64,000 nt of DNA from Allygus modestus. Its lineage: Eukaryota > Arthropoda > Insecta > Hemiptera > Cicadellidae. A program made the position numbers and the translations under genes. The stretch lies in NCBI GenBank assembly GCA_963675035.1, contig OY776113.1, positions 26,612,033 to 26,676,032 of the forward strand, given 5' to 3'. The notes under the pieces are model-generated. The model was not told the DNA's origin. It was given only the letters and a program-made list of their open reading frames with translations, and did not search any database. Within the stretch, counting starts at the first letter, position 1. Each line of letters begins with the position of its first letter. This document shows positions 36,301-45,789 of the stretch, one piece after another.

Positions 36301-39300
36301 GTAAGTCCATCTTAAATCTCCATAAGATATAAGGATAGACTATAGGGGGCATCACAAGAGCAGGCACCTGAACAATATCAGAGTACACTCATGTATTTTG
36401 TATTTTCAATAATTGTAGGTGCAAATGTAGTGGCTAGGTTTGCATACTAGCTGATGTAGTATCATTGGAATATGCTGGGATCTGCTAATGTGCAGAAAAT
36501 GAATCGGCAGTCTCAGCTATATTTTTGTGTGGCATCCCTATGCAGTTCTATTAGTGATAATATGACACGAGTCTGCTATTTATTAAATATTAAGCAATAT
36601 AATTCTGTTTATGTTTCTGGTTTAAGAGAAGGGACCTGCTTCTCCCATGAGGCAACTAACAATTTCAAACCCTCGTATCTCGTTGGTGTGATCTTAGATT
36701 ATCAGAAATAGTTGCTTTACAGTCACATGAAAAATAAAAATACAGGGGAATCCAGTGAACATAATTTTGATGATCGTTTCATAGACACACACATACACAC
36801 ATGGGACGATTAACATTTCTGATGCCAAACCTTTCCCTCACCACATGGATACCCTTGAGCTTTTAAAAGATTTTAATATGAGTCTTGATCAACTTCTCTC
36901 AATCCATTCTCGTCATAATACAGACTATAGTATGCTAAGGGAAAAATATAAAGACAGCCAAGTGTGCATATTTCATGCAAGCTTGGTAAAGCTGCAAGCC
37001 CCAGGAAGTGTGAAAGATCTCATTCTCGTTCTTTTCTGTCTAACGAGGTATTTTTTTCAAGAAGTAATATTCATTCCTACTCCACACGAAATCAGTCGAA
37101 AAATGACGTACCTTATCGAAGAATATTCAAAACTCAAGACTAGCCATGTAATTACAGGAATTAAAAACTATATAACAAATTACCACAATCTGCTTTGTAT
37201 ATTCCATTTAATTAATTTAAGAAAAGACAGTTTGCATGGCTACTTTCAACCCCATTTTATTCTGGATGAATTTTTAGAGTTTCCAAGTAGAAATATTGTA
37301 ATTAAATTATTTTTAGAAGAATTGTATGCCTTGACGTTGTTTCTTAGATGTACTGTGTTGATGACAGTAAAATATTCATTATTCATTGTTCTTGTTAATT
37401 ATTACCAAATAAATTTATAAGCTTTCAACTACTCTTTTCTAGAATGTGTGGTGGTAAGCAGCCTACTGACTTTAAGTGGGTCCAGTCCGCAGTCACAGTT
37501 TGACGACCAATTCGACCCATTTGATGACAGTTTTTATGAGCCTGGACCTCCCTACCTCGGTGATATAGTCAAGAACGTCCCGCGAGTGGGACGCAGGAAC
37601 GACTTTTTCCTCAAGGCCGCCAAGTCCGTTCCAAGGATAGGCCGACGGGACACTAGCGACGACGATGTAGTCCTACAGCAGGTTTCCAAGAACTTACCAA
37701 GAATCGCGAGGAGGAATGATTTCTTCTTGAAAGCAGCCAAATCTGTTCCCAGAATTGGGAGGAGGAACGATTTCTTCCTTAAAGCTGCTAAGTCTGTGCC
37801 TCGAATCGGCCGCAGGGAGGATAGACTCGACAAGCGAGGAGCTCATCTTGCAACAGCTGTAAGTAAAATGTATATCTTGCAACAGGTGCAAGTTAAAATG
37901 TATATATTGTAACTGTTGTAAGTAAAAGTATACATCTTGCAACAGCTGTAAGTAAAAGTGTTCATCTTGCAACAGTTGTAAGTAAAAGTTTTCATCTTGA
38001 AACAGCTGCAAGTAAAAGTATACATCTTGCAACAGCTGTAAGTAAAAGTGTTCATCTTGCAACAGCTTAAGTAAAAGTGTATATCTTGCAAGTGATGTAA
38101 GTAAAAAGTCTAAGAATGGATGAAAACTCTTTACGTATGTCTTGCAACAGCTGTAAGTTTAACTGTATTCCAAATGCTGCAAGTGAAACTTTATGTCTAA
38201 ACCTGGTGTAGGTGAAACTATTAAAGTATTATGCCTTTGCAACAGCTGTAAGTGAAGCTGTATGTCTTGCATCATGTGCAGGGACAACTGTATGTCTTGA
38301 AACTGATACAAGTGTTGAACTTTAAGTCTAGCCAATAACTTGGGAAAATGAGTCCTCCTGATATTAATGTCCTCGGATATTATGAATTACAGAGGTATAA
38401 TAACAAAAGCAAAAGAAAACTACCAAAGTTTAAGTGATTTAGGATTATAGAGTCTGAAATGTTTGGGATCAAACTTTTCACTCACAAGCTAACAGTTGTG
38501 AATCTGAACCCAATTTACTTTGCACAGCTGCCAATGAGTTCCTAGTCACACAACTTTCAATATAATTATTTATAGTTTTAATAACATAAGCCCAAATTTT
38601 ATAAGAACACTTGTATGAGCATATGGACAACAGAGAGTTGTAGTGGCATCGGTAAATTTTAGTTTGAAACTGCTACCTACAGAACAATAATAATTGCACA
38701 GCAAAAAAAATGTTACAACAATACCATGATTTCTAACTACTGTACTTTTAAAAGAAGCTATTATTTTACTCTTTTGACGTTTTTTTAAGGAAAACAGCAA
38801 TTGTTTAAACAACTTTGGAAAATGTGTGAAATTCTAAACCATTCAGTTAACTCCTGTATTTTTTATGAAAAAGGAAAAATATAATTTTTGTTTAATCTCC
38901 CTGATAATAAATGTTTCCATACTATTTTATCTGTACACTCATGCAGGTAATGCTATTTGTAACTCCTCATTTATTGCTTTTTGCTTGGAGATAATATAAA
39001 TCACAGCTTTTTCTAAAAACTTATCTTCATATATTTAAGATAAAATAAAGCGAAAAATGCAGGTTTACGTTTGTGTTAGACCTATAAATGCACTAAATTC
39101 AAATAACATTCTTAAAACTGTCTGCCTACAAATTAATACAAATCTACCCACACCAACCCACTGTATTGGTGTATTGGTTAGTGGTGGGGTGGGGAGGGAA
39201 GATGTTGTACTTAAGAAACATAGTGCCTCGTCTAAATTTTTTGAGGATTTTAAAGTTAAAAGCTCTTTATTGATTAATTTTATAATTTGTTAAATCAAAT

Positions 39301-40764
39301 AACACCACAATTAGATCAGATTTGTACTCGTTTATTTGATTATTATATATTTGTATATATATTATAAACGATGTTTCACAGATGGAGGGAGGGGAAATGT
39401 CAGCTTGGCCCTGGTTTCGCAACCCCGAACTCATGCCACGACCATTCAAAAGGGGTGAACCTTTTCATGGTAATATTATACATTTTCTTAAACCGTGTGA
39501 GGAAAAATTAATTTGAGGTAAAATGCTATTTTACAAATTTTCCCATTGTAGTATTGGGCCGTGCAGCAGCGTCGATGATTTCACTGACGTTGTCTTCTGT
39601 CGAACTGCACTCACTGACACTGATGGTCGCAGGAGCATGTTTTCGCCACAAAGGCATCTTCAGCAGTAAGCTACCGTAAGCCACTACCACTACATGGCCC
39701 GGGCAATGTTGTCAGTGGATAGGAGGGAGTAATGTAAAATTGAAAACACACATAACGCTAAGCCGGTGTTATTTAACACCACACAACACTGCCCAAACTT
39801 TATGTGGCTTACTGCTAATTACTTATAATCAGCATTAATCCAAAGATAAGCATGCTCCTGCGACCATCAGTGTCAGTGAGTGAAGTTCGACGGAAGACGA
39901 CGTTAGTGAAGTTACAACTTTTTGTTACCTATATTCTGGGACAGAACCATAAGCATAATTTGGTGGAGGGGGGGAGACGATTGTGATTAATATATTACAA
40001 TAATATGCTCTCCAAATTCTTGGGGGGGGGGCAACTGTCCTCCTTGCAACCCCCCCCCTCTAACTTGTATCTATGGACAGAACCAAACGTCTACCCAGAG
40101 ACAAACTGCTTGGATCGTGTATGAGTGGTGAATGATCCTGCAGTGTATCAATTACCACAAAAAAAGATTTCACTGTGATAAATCCTTCAGTCAATGACAA
40201 GGTCAAGGATATTGGATTTGGACCAAACTCATAAGATAGTCTGCTGCTAGGCTTAACACAAAGGATGTTGATAATCTTAATTTCATCAAACCTACACCCT
40301 GGAGAATTGGATCAAAACCCACTGTATAACTATCAGTGACATATTTTCATTACCGATTTGGTTAATCAATTAATTATTCACTTTTACAAATAACAGACAG
40401 TCTTAGTATGTAACAAGAATGAACATGATATTTTGCTCCTTAACCTTCACCTTAAGATTCACGCTGCTTTCAAAACTCCATACGAAGACATTTTTGTAAG
40501 CCAGTGAAAACCAAAAAATCTTTACTACTTTATTACTTTATACCCTGGCATACCATTTTGGTTTTGTAAAACAGTGATTATTTTATTCTTTTTGAGTCAA
40601 TTTAATTATGTTTGAAAAATTGTCCAGAGGCAATAAAATAAATTATTTTGATCCTTATTCCATTTTCAGGCCAAGACCAACAAGAAAGTGACCACGGTTT
40701 AGTTTTTTACAAAATCGATTTACACAAGGAAGTTGAGGAACCCAGGCTGCAAGCTGAGGTGTGA
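36276..40764 (+). CDS. ETH: ecdysis-triggering hormone precursor (four coding exons)
   Basis: The gene encodes a 207-residue secreted precursor of ETH peptides, the Inka-cell hormones that start the ecdysis behavioural sequence through the ETH receptor. Coding exons are 36276-36300, 37443-37858, 39382-39469 and 40670-40764; all introns are GT-AG and the frame closes exactly at a TGA. Residues 1 to about 23 are a signal peptide (MAYHTLLLECVVVSSLLTLS). Three identical copies of NDFFLKAAKSVPRIG (61-75, 100-114, 117-131) are each followed by RR, giving PRI-amide ends. This is the FFLKASKSVPRIG-type signature of insect ETH. An upstream segment ends KNVPRVG-RR (58-60) and could yield a PRV-amide. 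Residues 78-97 form a decayed copy ending NLPRIA-RR, which lacks the amidation glycine. The C-terminal part (148-207) contains WPWFRNPELMPRPFKRG. Most insect ETH precursors carry one or two active peptides, so this is expanded. Confidence 0.93.
36301..37442 (+). other. ETH: ETH intron 1
   Basis: A 1142 bp phase-1 intron. It contains a decayed non-LTR retrotransposon C-terminus (about 36990-37420). The long open frame at 36845-37420 is out of frame with that remnant and is not considered a gene. Confidence 0.75.
36990..37420 (+). pseudogene. non-LTR retrotransposon reverse transcriptase C-terminal remnant
   Basis: In the frame one base ahead of the 191-codon open frame, the sequence reads NIHSYSTRNQSKNDVPYRR, then KLYNKLPQSA, then FKKRQFAWLLSTPFYS, interrupted by three or four stops. 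This is the characteristic C-terminal tail of CR1/L2/jockey-type reverse transcriptases (H.Y.TRN..., KLYNKLP..., FK..L...L....YS...F). An AATAAA lies near its end (37411). It is a dead insertion inside ETH intron 1, in the same orientation as the gene. Confidence 0.75.
37443..37858 (+). CDS. ETH: ETH coding exon 2 (all peptide copies)
   Basis: The acceptor is CTTTTCTAG/AATGTG and the donor GCT/GTAAGT. This exon holds residues 9-147: the end of the signal peptide, an acidic Asp/Phe-rich spacer, the PRVG segment, three identical ETH units, the decayed PRIA unit, and a basic site DKRG (138-141). The dibasic RR sites all follow Gly except the decayed one. The donor is the first unit of a 30 bp tandem array running into the intron. 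Confidence 0.92.
37846..38320 (+). repeat. 30 bp tandem array spanning the ETH exon 2 donor
   Basis: About 15 units of the form CTTGCAACAGCTGTAAGTAA followed by AAGTGTTCAT. The first unit includes the last 13 coding bases of exon 2 and the donor itself. Units 1-9 are about 30 bp and well conserved; units 10-15 (from 38140) are diverged and irregular. At least seven units repeat a strong donor core (CTGTAAGT or TTGTAAGT). Confidence 0.85.
39382..39469 (+). CDS. ETH: ETH coding exon 3
   Basis: The acceptor is GATGTTTCACAG/ATGGAG and the donor CATG/GTAATA. Phase 0 to phase 1. It encodes residues 148-176, including MSAWPWFRNPELMPRPFKRG, with a KR cleavage site at 170-171. The protein-like composition and exact frame match to both neighbours support it. 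Its function after cleavage is unknown. Confidence 0.85.
39568..39925. mobile_element. fold-back MITE in ETH intron 3
   Basis: The left arm (TCACTGACGTTGTCTTCTGT, CGAACTGCACTCACTGACAC, TGATGGTCGCAGGAGCATG) is mirrored on the right (CATGCTCCTGCGACCATCAG, TGTCAGTGAGTGAAGTTCGA, CGGAAGACGACGTTAGTGAA). Inner segments around CAGTAAGC and GGGCA(A/G)TGTTGT also pair. No coding role. A G run and a C run at 40021-40062 lie just beyond. Confidence 0.75.
40670..40764 (+). CDS. ETH: ETH coding exon 4 (terminal)
   Basis: The acceptor is CCATTTTCAG/GCCAAG. It encodes residues 177-207 (GQDQQESDHGLVFYKIDLHK, then EVEEPRLQAEV) and stops at TGA 40762-40764. The frame continues exactly from exon 3. Confidence 0.85.
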
Positions 40765-41027
40765 TTCGAACAACACCACAGTTCTCAAGTGGACCATCTG
40801 ACAATCACTATAGTTGTTAGTTATCCTTTTGTTAATAATTTAGTCATCAAATGAGGTCTTGAGTTAAGTCAAATATCCTACAAACCATTGTATAGAAATC
40901 CTTAATTAAATGTGAAGTCAACTCTATATCTTTTGTTTTCCTCTGTAATTCTCTGGTCAGCATTAAAAGGTTTCAGTACTGCTTTAAAAGTTCGGCAACA
41001 TTAAAACAGTTTTTATATTTATTGAAA

Positions 41028-41033
41028 AATAAA
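41028..41033 (+). terminator. ETH: candidate ETH polyadenylation signal
   Basis: AATAAA lies 264 bases after the ETH stop, giving a plausible 3' UTR of roughly 290 bases. It is the first canonical hexamer after the stop. Confidence 0.5.
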
Positions 41034-41126
41034 ATTGACCCATTAATTACTGAAATTGAACAAGAACTATTCCTAAGAAATTAAAGCATGAATGCTCCTG
41101 ACAGTTCAATGATGTTACAACATCAC

Positions 41127-41205
41127 TAACAAAACTGTTAGAGATGTTGGCAACTGTAACAACAAAACTGTTAGAGATGTTGGCAACTGTAACAACAAAA
41201 CTGTT
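41127..41205. repeat. short tandem repeat, 33 bp unit, about 2.4 copies
   Basis: The unit AACAAAACTGTTAGAGATGT plus TGGCAACTGTAAC is repeated with no or one mismatch. Confidence 0.8.
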
Positions 41206-41495
41206 ATTAAAATGACGTGGAATGAGGTTAATCATGCCAACAATGAGGTTTTTTGACAGTTTTAAAATAATGTGACAACTCAAAATTCAAGGGAAAAACA
41301 CTGAGTTTAACATGGCATGTATAAAGTTGAGAACTGTTTCCATAGTGAAAGATCAAATTTAGTTCAAAGGAAAACAAATGTAATAAGCTATAGAAAATGT
41401 GTGTACAAAACCAAGCTAAACATTATGTTGTTGACTATTTTCATTTAACTACAGGGAGATAAAAATACAATGTGAAACATTCCAAGAACCAAGTA

Positions 41496-42371
41496 AGAAA
41501 ACAAAATTACCCCATCACAACAAACCTGCGTACTCAGCAAAATTACCCCCTCACAACAAACCTGCGTACTCCGCAAAATTACCCCCTCACAACAAACCTG
41601 CAAACTCAGCAAAATTACCCCCTCACAACAAACCTGCGTACTCAGCAAATTGCCAATGCACATAATTATGTACTTCACTACCACATGTAGCCGATTACTG
41701 AGTTTCATCAAAATATATTCATAAATAAGCGATATATCTTATTTTATATTTATTCTCTATTAGAATAACATTAGATCTGAGTACAAAGGTTTGATGCCAC
41801 AGGGAAACAAAAATTGGGACTTTTATACAAATATCAAAAGGCCATAACCAGATGAAACCATATTCCAAGTTTATTGAATATATTTTTATAACTAAACAAA
41901 TTTATAACATTTTACTTATTCACAATAAGAACAAAATTGGACAACATACAATGTTTAGCATTTTCATTCAATATCTCAGTAACCAATTGCCAAAAATTAA
42001 AATTGTTTGTTTAAGCTAAATATAATTGTATAAACTAAAATTTAGATTATTTCGAAAATGCTATGTAAAATATACAACGAAAAACACATCTTTGGTGAAC
42101 AAAACACCTTTCAATTTATGAGATTTGCCTAGTTTTTCAAATTGTGAAAGTAGATGCTGCCTTTCATGTTCATACCAAATCTAATCAAGATTGGACTTTT
42201 TGATGAAAGTTATCGTGACTGCGGACACACATATGTATTTATATTTATACAAATTTTAACAAATGGTGTTTTTGAATCTGCTGATGACCTCAAAACAAAA
42301 AGTTTTCAGGCCCTGGGCCTCATACGATTTTTCCCTATAGGTGAAATTCGCTGTAGGGGAAATTTGCTAAA
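41496..42371 (+). mobile_element. repeat family A, copy 6, with tandemly amplified 5' terminus
   Basis: The 5' terminal segment is present four times as a 36 bp tandem repeat (41506-41650: AAAATTACCCCCTCACAACA followed by AACCTGCGTACTCAGC), then one or two body subunits, the 3' unique segment and a degraded 3' module ending GAAATTTGCTAAAG. The copy is older than the others and lacks the TA microsatellite. It sits about 730 bp after the ETH stop. Confidence 0.65.
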
Positions 42372-42554
42372 GTGTGAACAGAAAAATAGTAAATGCTTTT
42401 TGAGGATGATGCGTGGAATCACAAAACGAGATAAAATCTAGAGTTTTAAGGACCCATGTAATAACTACTTGGTATGAACTGCAGTCATCGAAAAAGAATG
42501 CCAGTATTTTGATTAATTGCTATTTAAAAACAATTACAGGCACTTGTTTGTTTA

Positions 42555-42620
42555 ATATTCATTGTTGGTGATGGTGAGTTTGTTATTTAAACAATTACTG
42601 CAGACATTTGCCATCAATGA
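42555..42620 (+). mobile_element. fragment of family E
   Basis: TTGTTGGTGATGGTGAGTTT, TTATTTAAACAATTACTGCA, GACATTTGCCATCAATGATT matches the arm of family E at 30710-30770 and 59355-59415. Confidence 0.5.
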
Positions 42621-42781
42621 TTAATAAAAAAAATAAAAACATTACAGACAATTATAGGTTTTTACTTTAAAATTTGCAGAAGTATTTGTTACAAACACTT
42701 TAAAAAGTTACTTTCTGACTGTGAGGTTTGCTTCACAATCATCACTCACTACGCCTCGCTGAGGGACTAGCTATAGTTAAG

Positions 42782-42846
42782 ATGGTGACGTCAGAGCGGG
42801 CAGAAGTCGAATGTTCTCGCCGCGCATGCGCGAACGCTACCTTGGG
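42782..42846 (+). promoter_or_regulatory. CpG-rich block with CRE and NRF1-type palindromes and an ATG-donor frame
   Basis: TGACGTCA, a perfect cAMP-response element, is at 42786-42793. GCGCATGCGC is at 42822-42831. An ATG at 42782 opens a 21-codon frame ending at TTGG/GTAAGG (GT at 42846-42847). The block is GC-rich in an AT-rich setting. It could be a promoter with a first exon, but a GAGCGGGC segment recurs in the TIR element at about 44968, so transposon origin is possible. Confidence 0.3.
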
Positions 42847-43399
42847 TAAGGAGAGGCAGAGCTCGCTTTCAATTGGAAGGTGTTCTTCAAACGGGTTGAC
42901 TCACCATTTTTCACCATGGTCAATTTATATTGTACAATATGCTGCAAGGTCATCAATTTAGGGTGGCATTGAATCGGGGAATTGGCTAAATAATTTCGAC
43001 TCAAACAACATTAAATTCTAAATTAACTGTGTAGTCCAGTCAACGAATGCTCCAAAAGGGGATTAGAGTGTGTGAGCAGGTGCCTAAGCGAAACTTCAGA
43101 AACTGGTTCAGGGTGCTTAGAGTGTGAACATAAAAGTCCTGACGTCTACTAGGTGAGCCCTCCCCCCCCTCCTGGGAGGAGGGGAGAAACGTCAAAATGT
43201 TGGATATTCCGCTTATATCTCGACAACAATGCGTCAAGCCTTTCAGATAATAAATTAAGCTCCATATAATTATCTACAACTTTTGTTCTATACCGTTTTC
43301 TCGAATTCCTAATCGTTATTGAGCTACACACTCTCAAAAGGTAGAAAATCCCTTTATTGGAGTTACTTGAACACAGAGTGATTTGAAGAGGGGAATCTC

Positions 43400-44098
43400 C
43401 CATCCTCCCCCCCCCACAGAATTAGGTGGCAACATATGCCAAATGTCCTTAATTGGTTATTGTTAATTTAACCTAAATACCAATTTTGAAAGTGATTAGT
43501 AACTATGAGATAAATTATACATTTTCTATAACCCAAAGAATAACATCGGACAACGTGCTGTGTTTACCGATAAATGAATACTTTAGTTTTCTCTGCAATC
43601 ATGAGTTGTAGAATAATTATTCCACATACAATTTTATTTTGTTTTTTGAGATTTTTTAATGGTGATAAGTAGATTAAATTACAAATTTATGGTTCCATGA
43701 AAAATCCCCAAGTGAATTTTGGAACCTTTGGAGCCCTATAATATCTGAACCCGATTTTTCTCAGAAATGTGGGTAGTTTCATTTTGTTAGAGACCTGAAG
43801 CACTATAAATCACCAAATGTTAATCAAAATCATAAAGCAGTTTTTGATAAATTTTGATTATTCATGTTTTTAATGATTTTGGAGATAATTACCCTTAAAA
43901 AACCGCCTGGAAATACCATGTTATCTAAATACATACCAAATGTTAAAAATTGGGCCATTGGCATGGTCTCTAGGTGTGTACTTTTTTAAGTTCTGGGAGC
44001 ACCAAAACAAGTAATTCCACTGATAGCTCAAATTCAAAAATGTTGACAAAAGCAATACTTTCTCCATATGTGAGGCGGAGAGCAAAAAGGGACCTCAT
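43400..44098 (+). mobile_element. repeat family B, copy 2
   Basis: This follows the order of 23980-24737: GGCAACATATGCCAAATG, GAATAACATCGGACAACGTG, TTTTCTCTGCAATCATGAG, AAAAACCGCCTGGAAATACC, ATACTTTCTCCATATGTGAG. Its right terminus GGCGGAGAGCAAAAAGGG overlaps the start of the TIR element at 44076. The left terminus is not identified. Confidence 0.55.
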
Positions 44099-45358
44099 GT
44101 CGGCAATTTCAGATTTTGAGTTATTAATATTTTCAAATTAAGCTTTTAATTACAGTTTGTTAAAAACATTATGTCTCTACGATTTTTTTTGTTCATGTTA
44201 CAGACGTTGAGTTTTGTAAAATAAAAATGGGCTTTGTGAGAAAAACGCATTTTAAAACTTTAAAACACTACAAAATCGTTATTATTTATTTACATTTAAG
44301 GACTGCATTTGAAATCAAAACAAAGCCTAAAATCTATTCTTTAAAATTACATAAGAAACTTTTCTTAAGTCTTTTTATTTTTTCAAACTGATCGCTTGCG
44401 ACGCTTGGCAAAGGGCCAGGAACAGATGGTGGGTCGTCAGGCGGGGCCTCATCAGCATGATTCATGGGTAGAGCTTCAGGTTAGATAGCAGGTCCTAGTT
44501 GTGGGCAAAGAATATCCTGAACTCTTCTTTCCAATACTCTCGGATGTTTTTGATGAGATATTCTTTTCGTTTCTTATTGTGTAGTAGAACGACTGAGGAC
44601 ACAGTGACTGTGATTCTCTGATTGCAACAACATAAAGTTTTATACGTGGGGTTCTGTAAATAATTACAGGAACATAAGTAAGAACCGTAAAACCAGCGTA
44701 ATTATTGGACAGTGTTAGCGGATGGTAAAGTGGGAGTAGATTCTCAGGGAAGAACGGAGAAACAACTGCTGATTGGCTGACTGATAATGCATGGCTGCAA
44801 ACCTTTCTACTTACAAAATTATATTTACAAACTAACCACGAATGCTGTAATAGTAATTATTAATAGTTATTAACAGTACATTTTAAAGAAAAATACATAA
44901 TACTACTGTAATAGTAATATCAATAACATTTATTGGCTTGTAAACCTACGAAGAAAAAGGTACCTGATGTCGGAGCGGGCATTATTATAACCAGACAATG
45001 TTCTCCTGTTATGAGAACCCGTCGTAGTTCCCTCAGTTTCCACTAGAGTTCAGGGAAGACTTGTTTTTAAAGTAATGCGAAGTGAACTTGTGTGTTTGAG
45101 AAATGGGACCTCATGTCGACCATGTTATTGCTCCATAAGCGACAAGAGGTACCTTTTCCTAGGCAGAACACGGTCTCCTTTATCGATTATTATGAGTATT
45201 TTATCTGTTCTAAACTGTTTTGTATTCGATTAAGTCTTGTAAACGACATTATAAAGAGTAGTAAAATGCTAAAAACCGAAAATCGATATTTTATACCCGG
45301 ACAACTGTACTGAAAAATCTACTTTGCCGACAAGAGGTCCCTTTTTGCTTTCCACCTC
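44076..45358. mobile_element. TIR element of about 1.28 kb
   Basis: The left end GAGGCGGAGAGCAAAAAGGG then ACCTCATGTCGGCAA matches the reverse complement of the right end, GAGGTGGAAAGCAAAAAGGG then ACCTCTTGTCGGCAA. Further copies of the end motif lie at 44952-44972 (AAAAGGTACCTGATGTCGG), 45103-45118, and inverted at 45141-45163, suggesting a smaller related copy nested at 44952-45163. No transposase frame is visible. Confidence 0.6.
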
Positions 45359-45789
45359 AAATATTAAGATTTGTTTTGACTTTCATTTTTCTTTTGAATT
45401 ACTCAGGGAAAATCCAGGTTCCGTTTGCAACCTTATGCAAACTGTGTATGCAATTTGGCCTCTTTTATTTCAGCTGTCCAAATTTGTAAGATATTATTTA
45501 TTTATTCAAAATAAGTGCCTCGACTGCTATATGTTTAAAAATAAGAGTAAAGCCCAGCCAACATTATTGTAAACCAAGTTTGGCCTAAATAAGAGTTTTA
45601 ATTACCTGCAGCTGTGCAATTGAATTAATAGCCCGGTGTGTACCTGATATTGAATTAAGCTTCCCTATAGGTAGATTCACAAAAAGAGGAAATTCAAAAT
45701 ACTCAATATGTTTATACGTGGCTAAAACTAATAATTTGACGCTGGATGATCAAGCGATTTATGCTGAAGGTTTAGACATAAAAAGACAC

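Noticed and set aside
36845..37420. 191-codon plus-strand open frame as a novel gene
   Set aside because: The shifted frame shows a decayed LINE reverse-transcriptase tail; the open frame has no start context, domain or splice support.
37552..38091. Antisense frames of 82-122 codons opposite ETH exon 2 and its array
   Set aside because: They are mirror images of the ETH peptide repeats and of the 30 bp array.
37846..38320. CRISPR array
   Set aside because: The repeats are directly adjacent with no spacers, and the sequence is eukaryotic.
41445..41711. Repeat protein with VCCEGVILLSTQ units
   Set aside because: It is the reverse reading of the amplified family A terminus.
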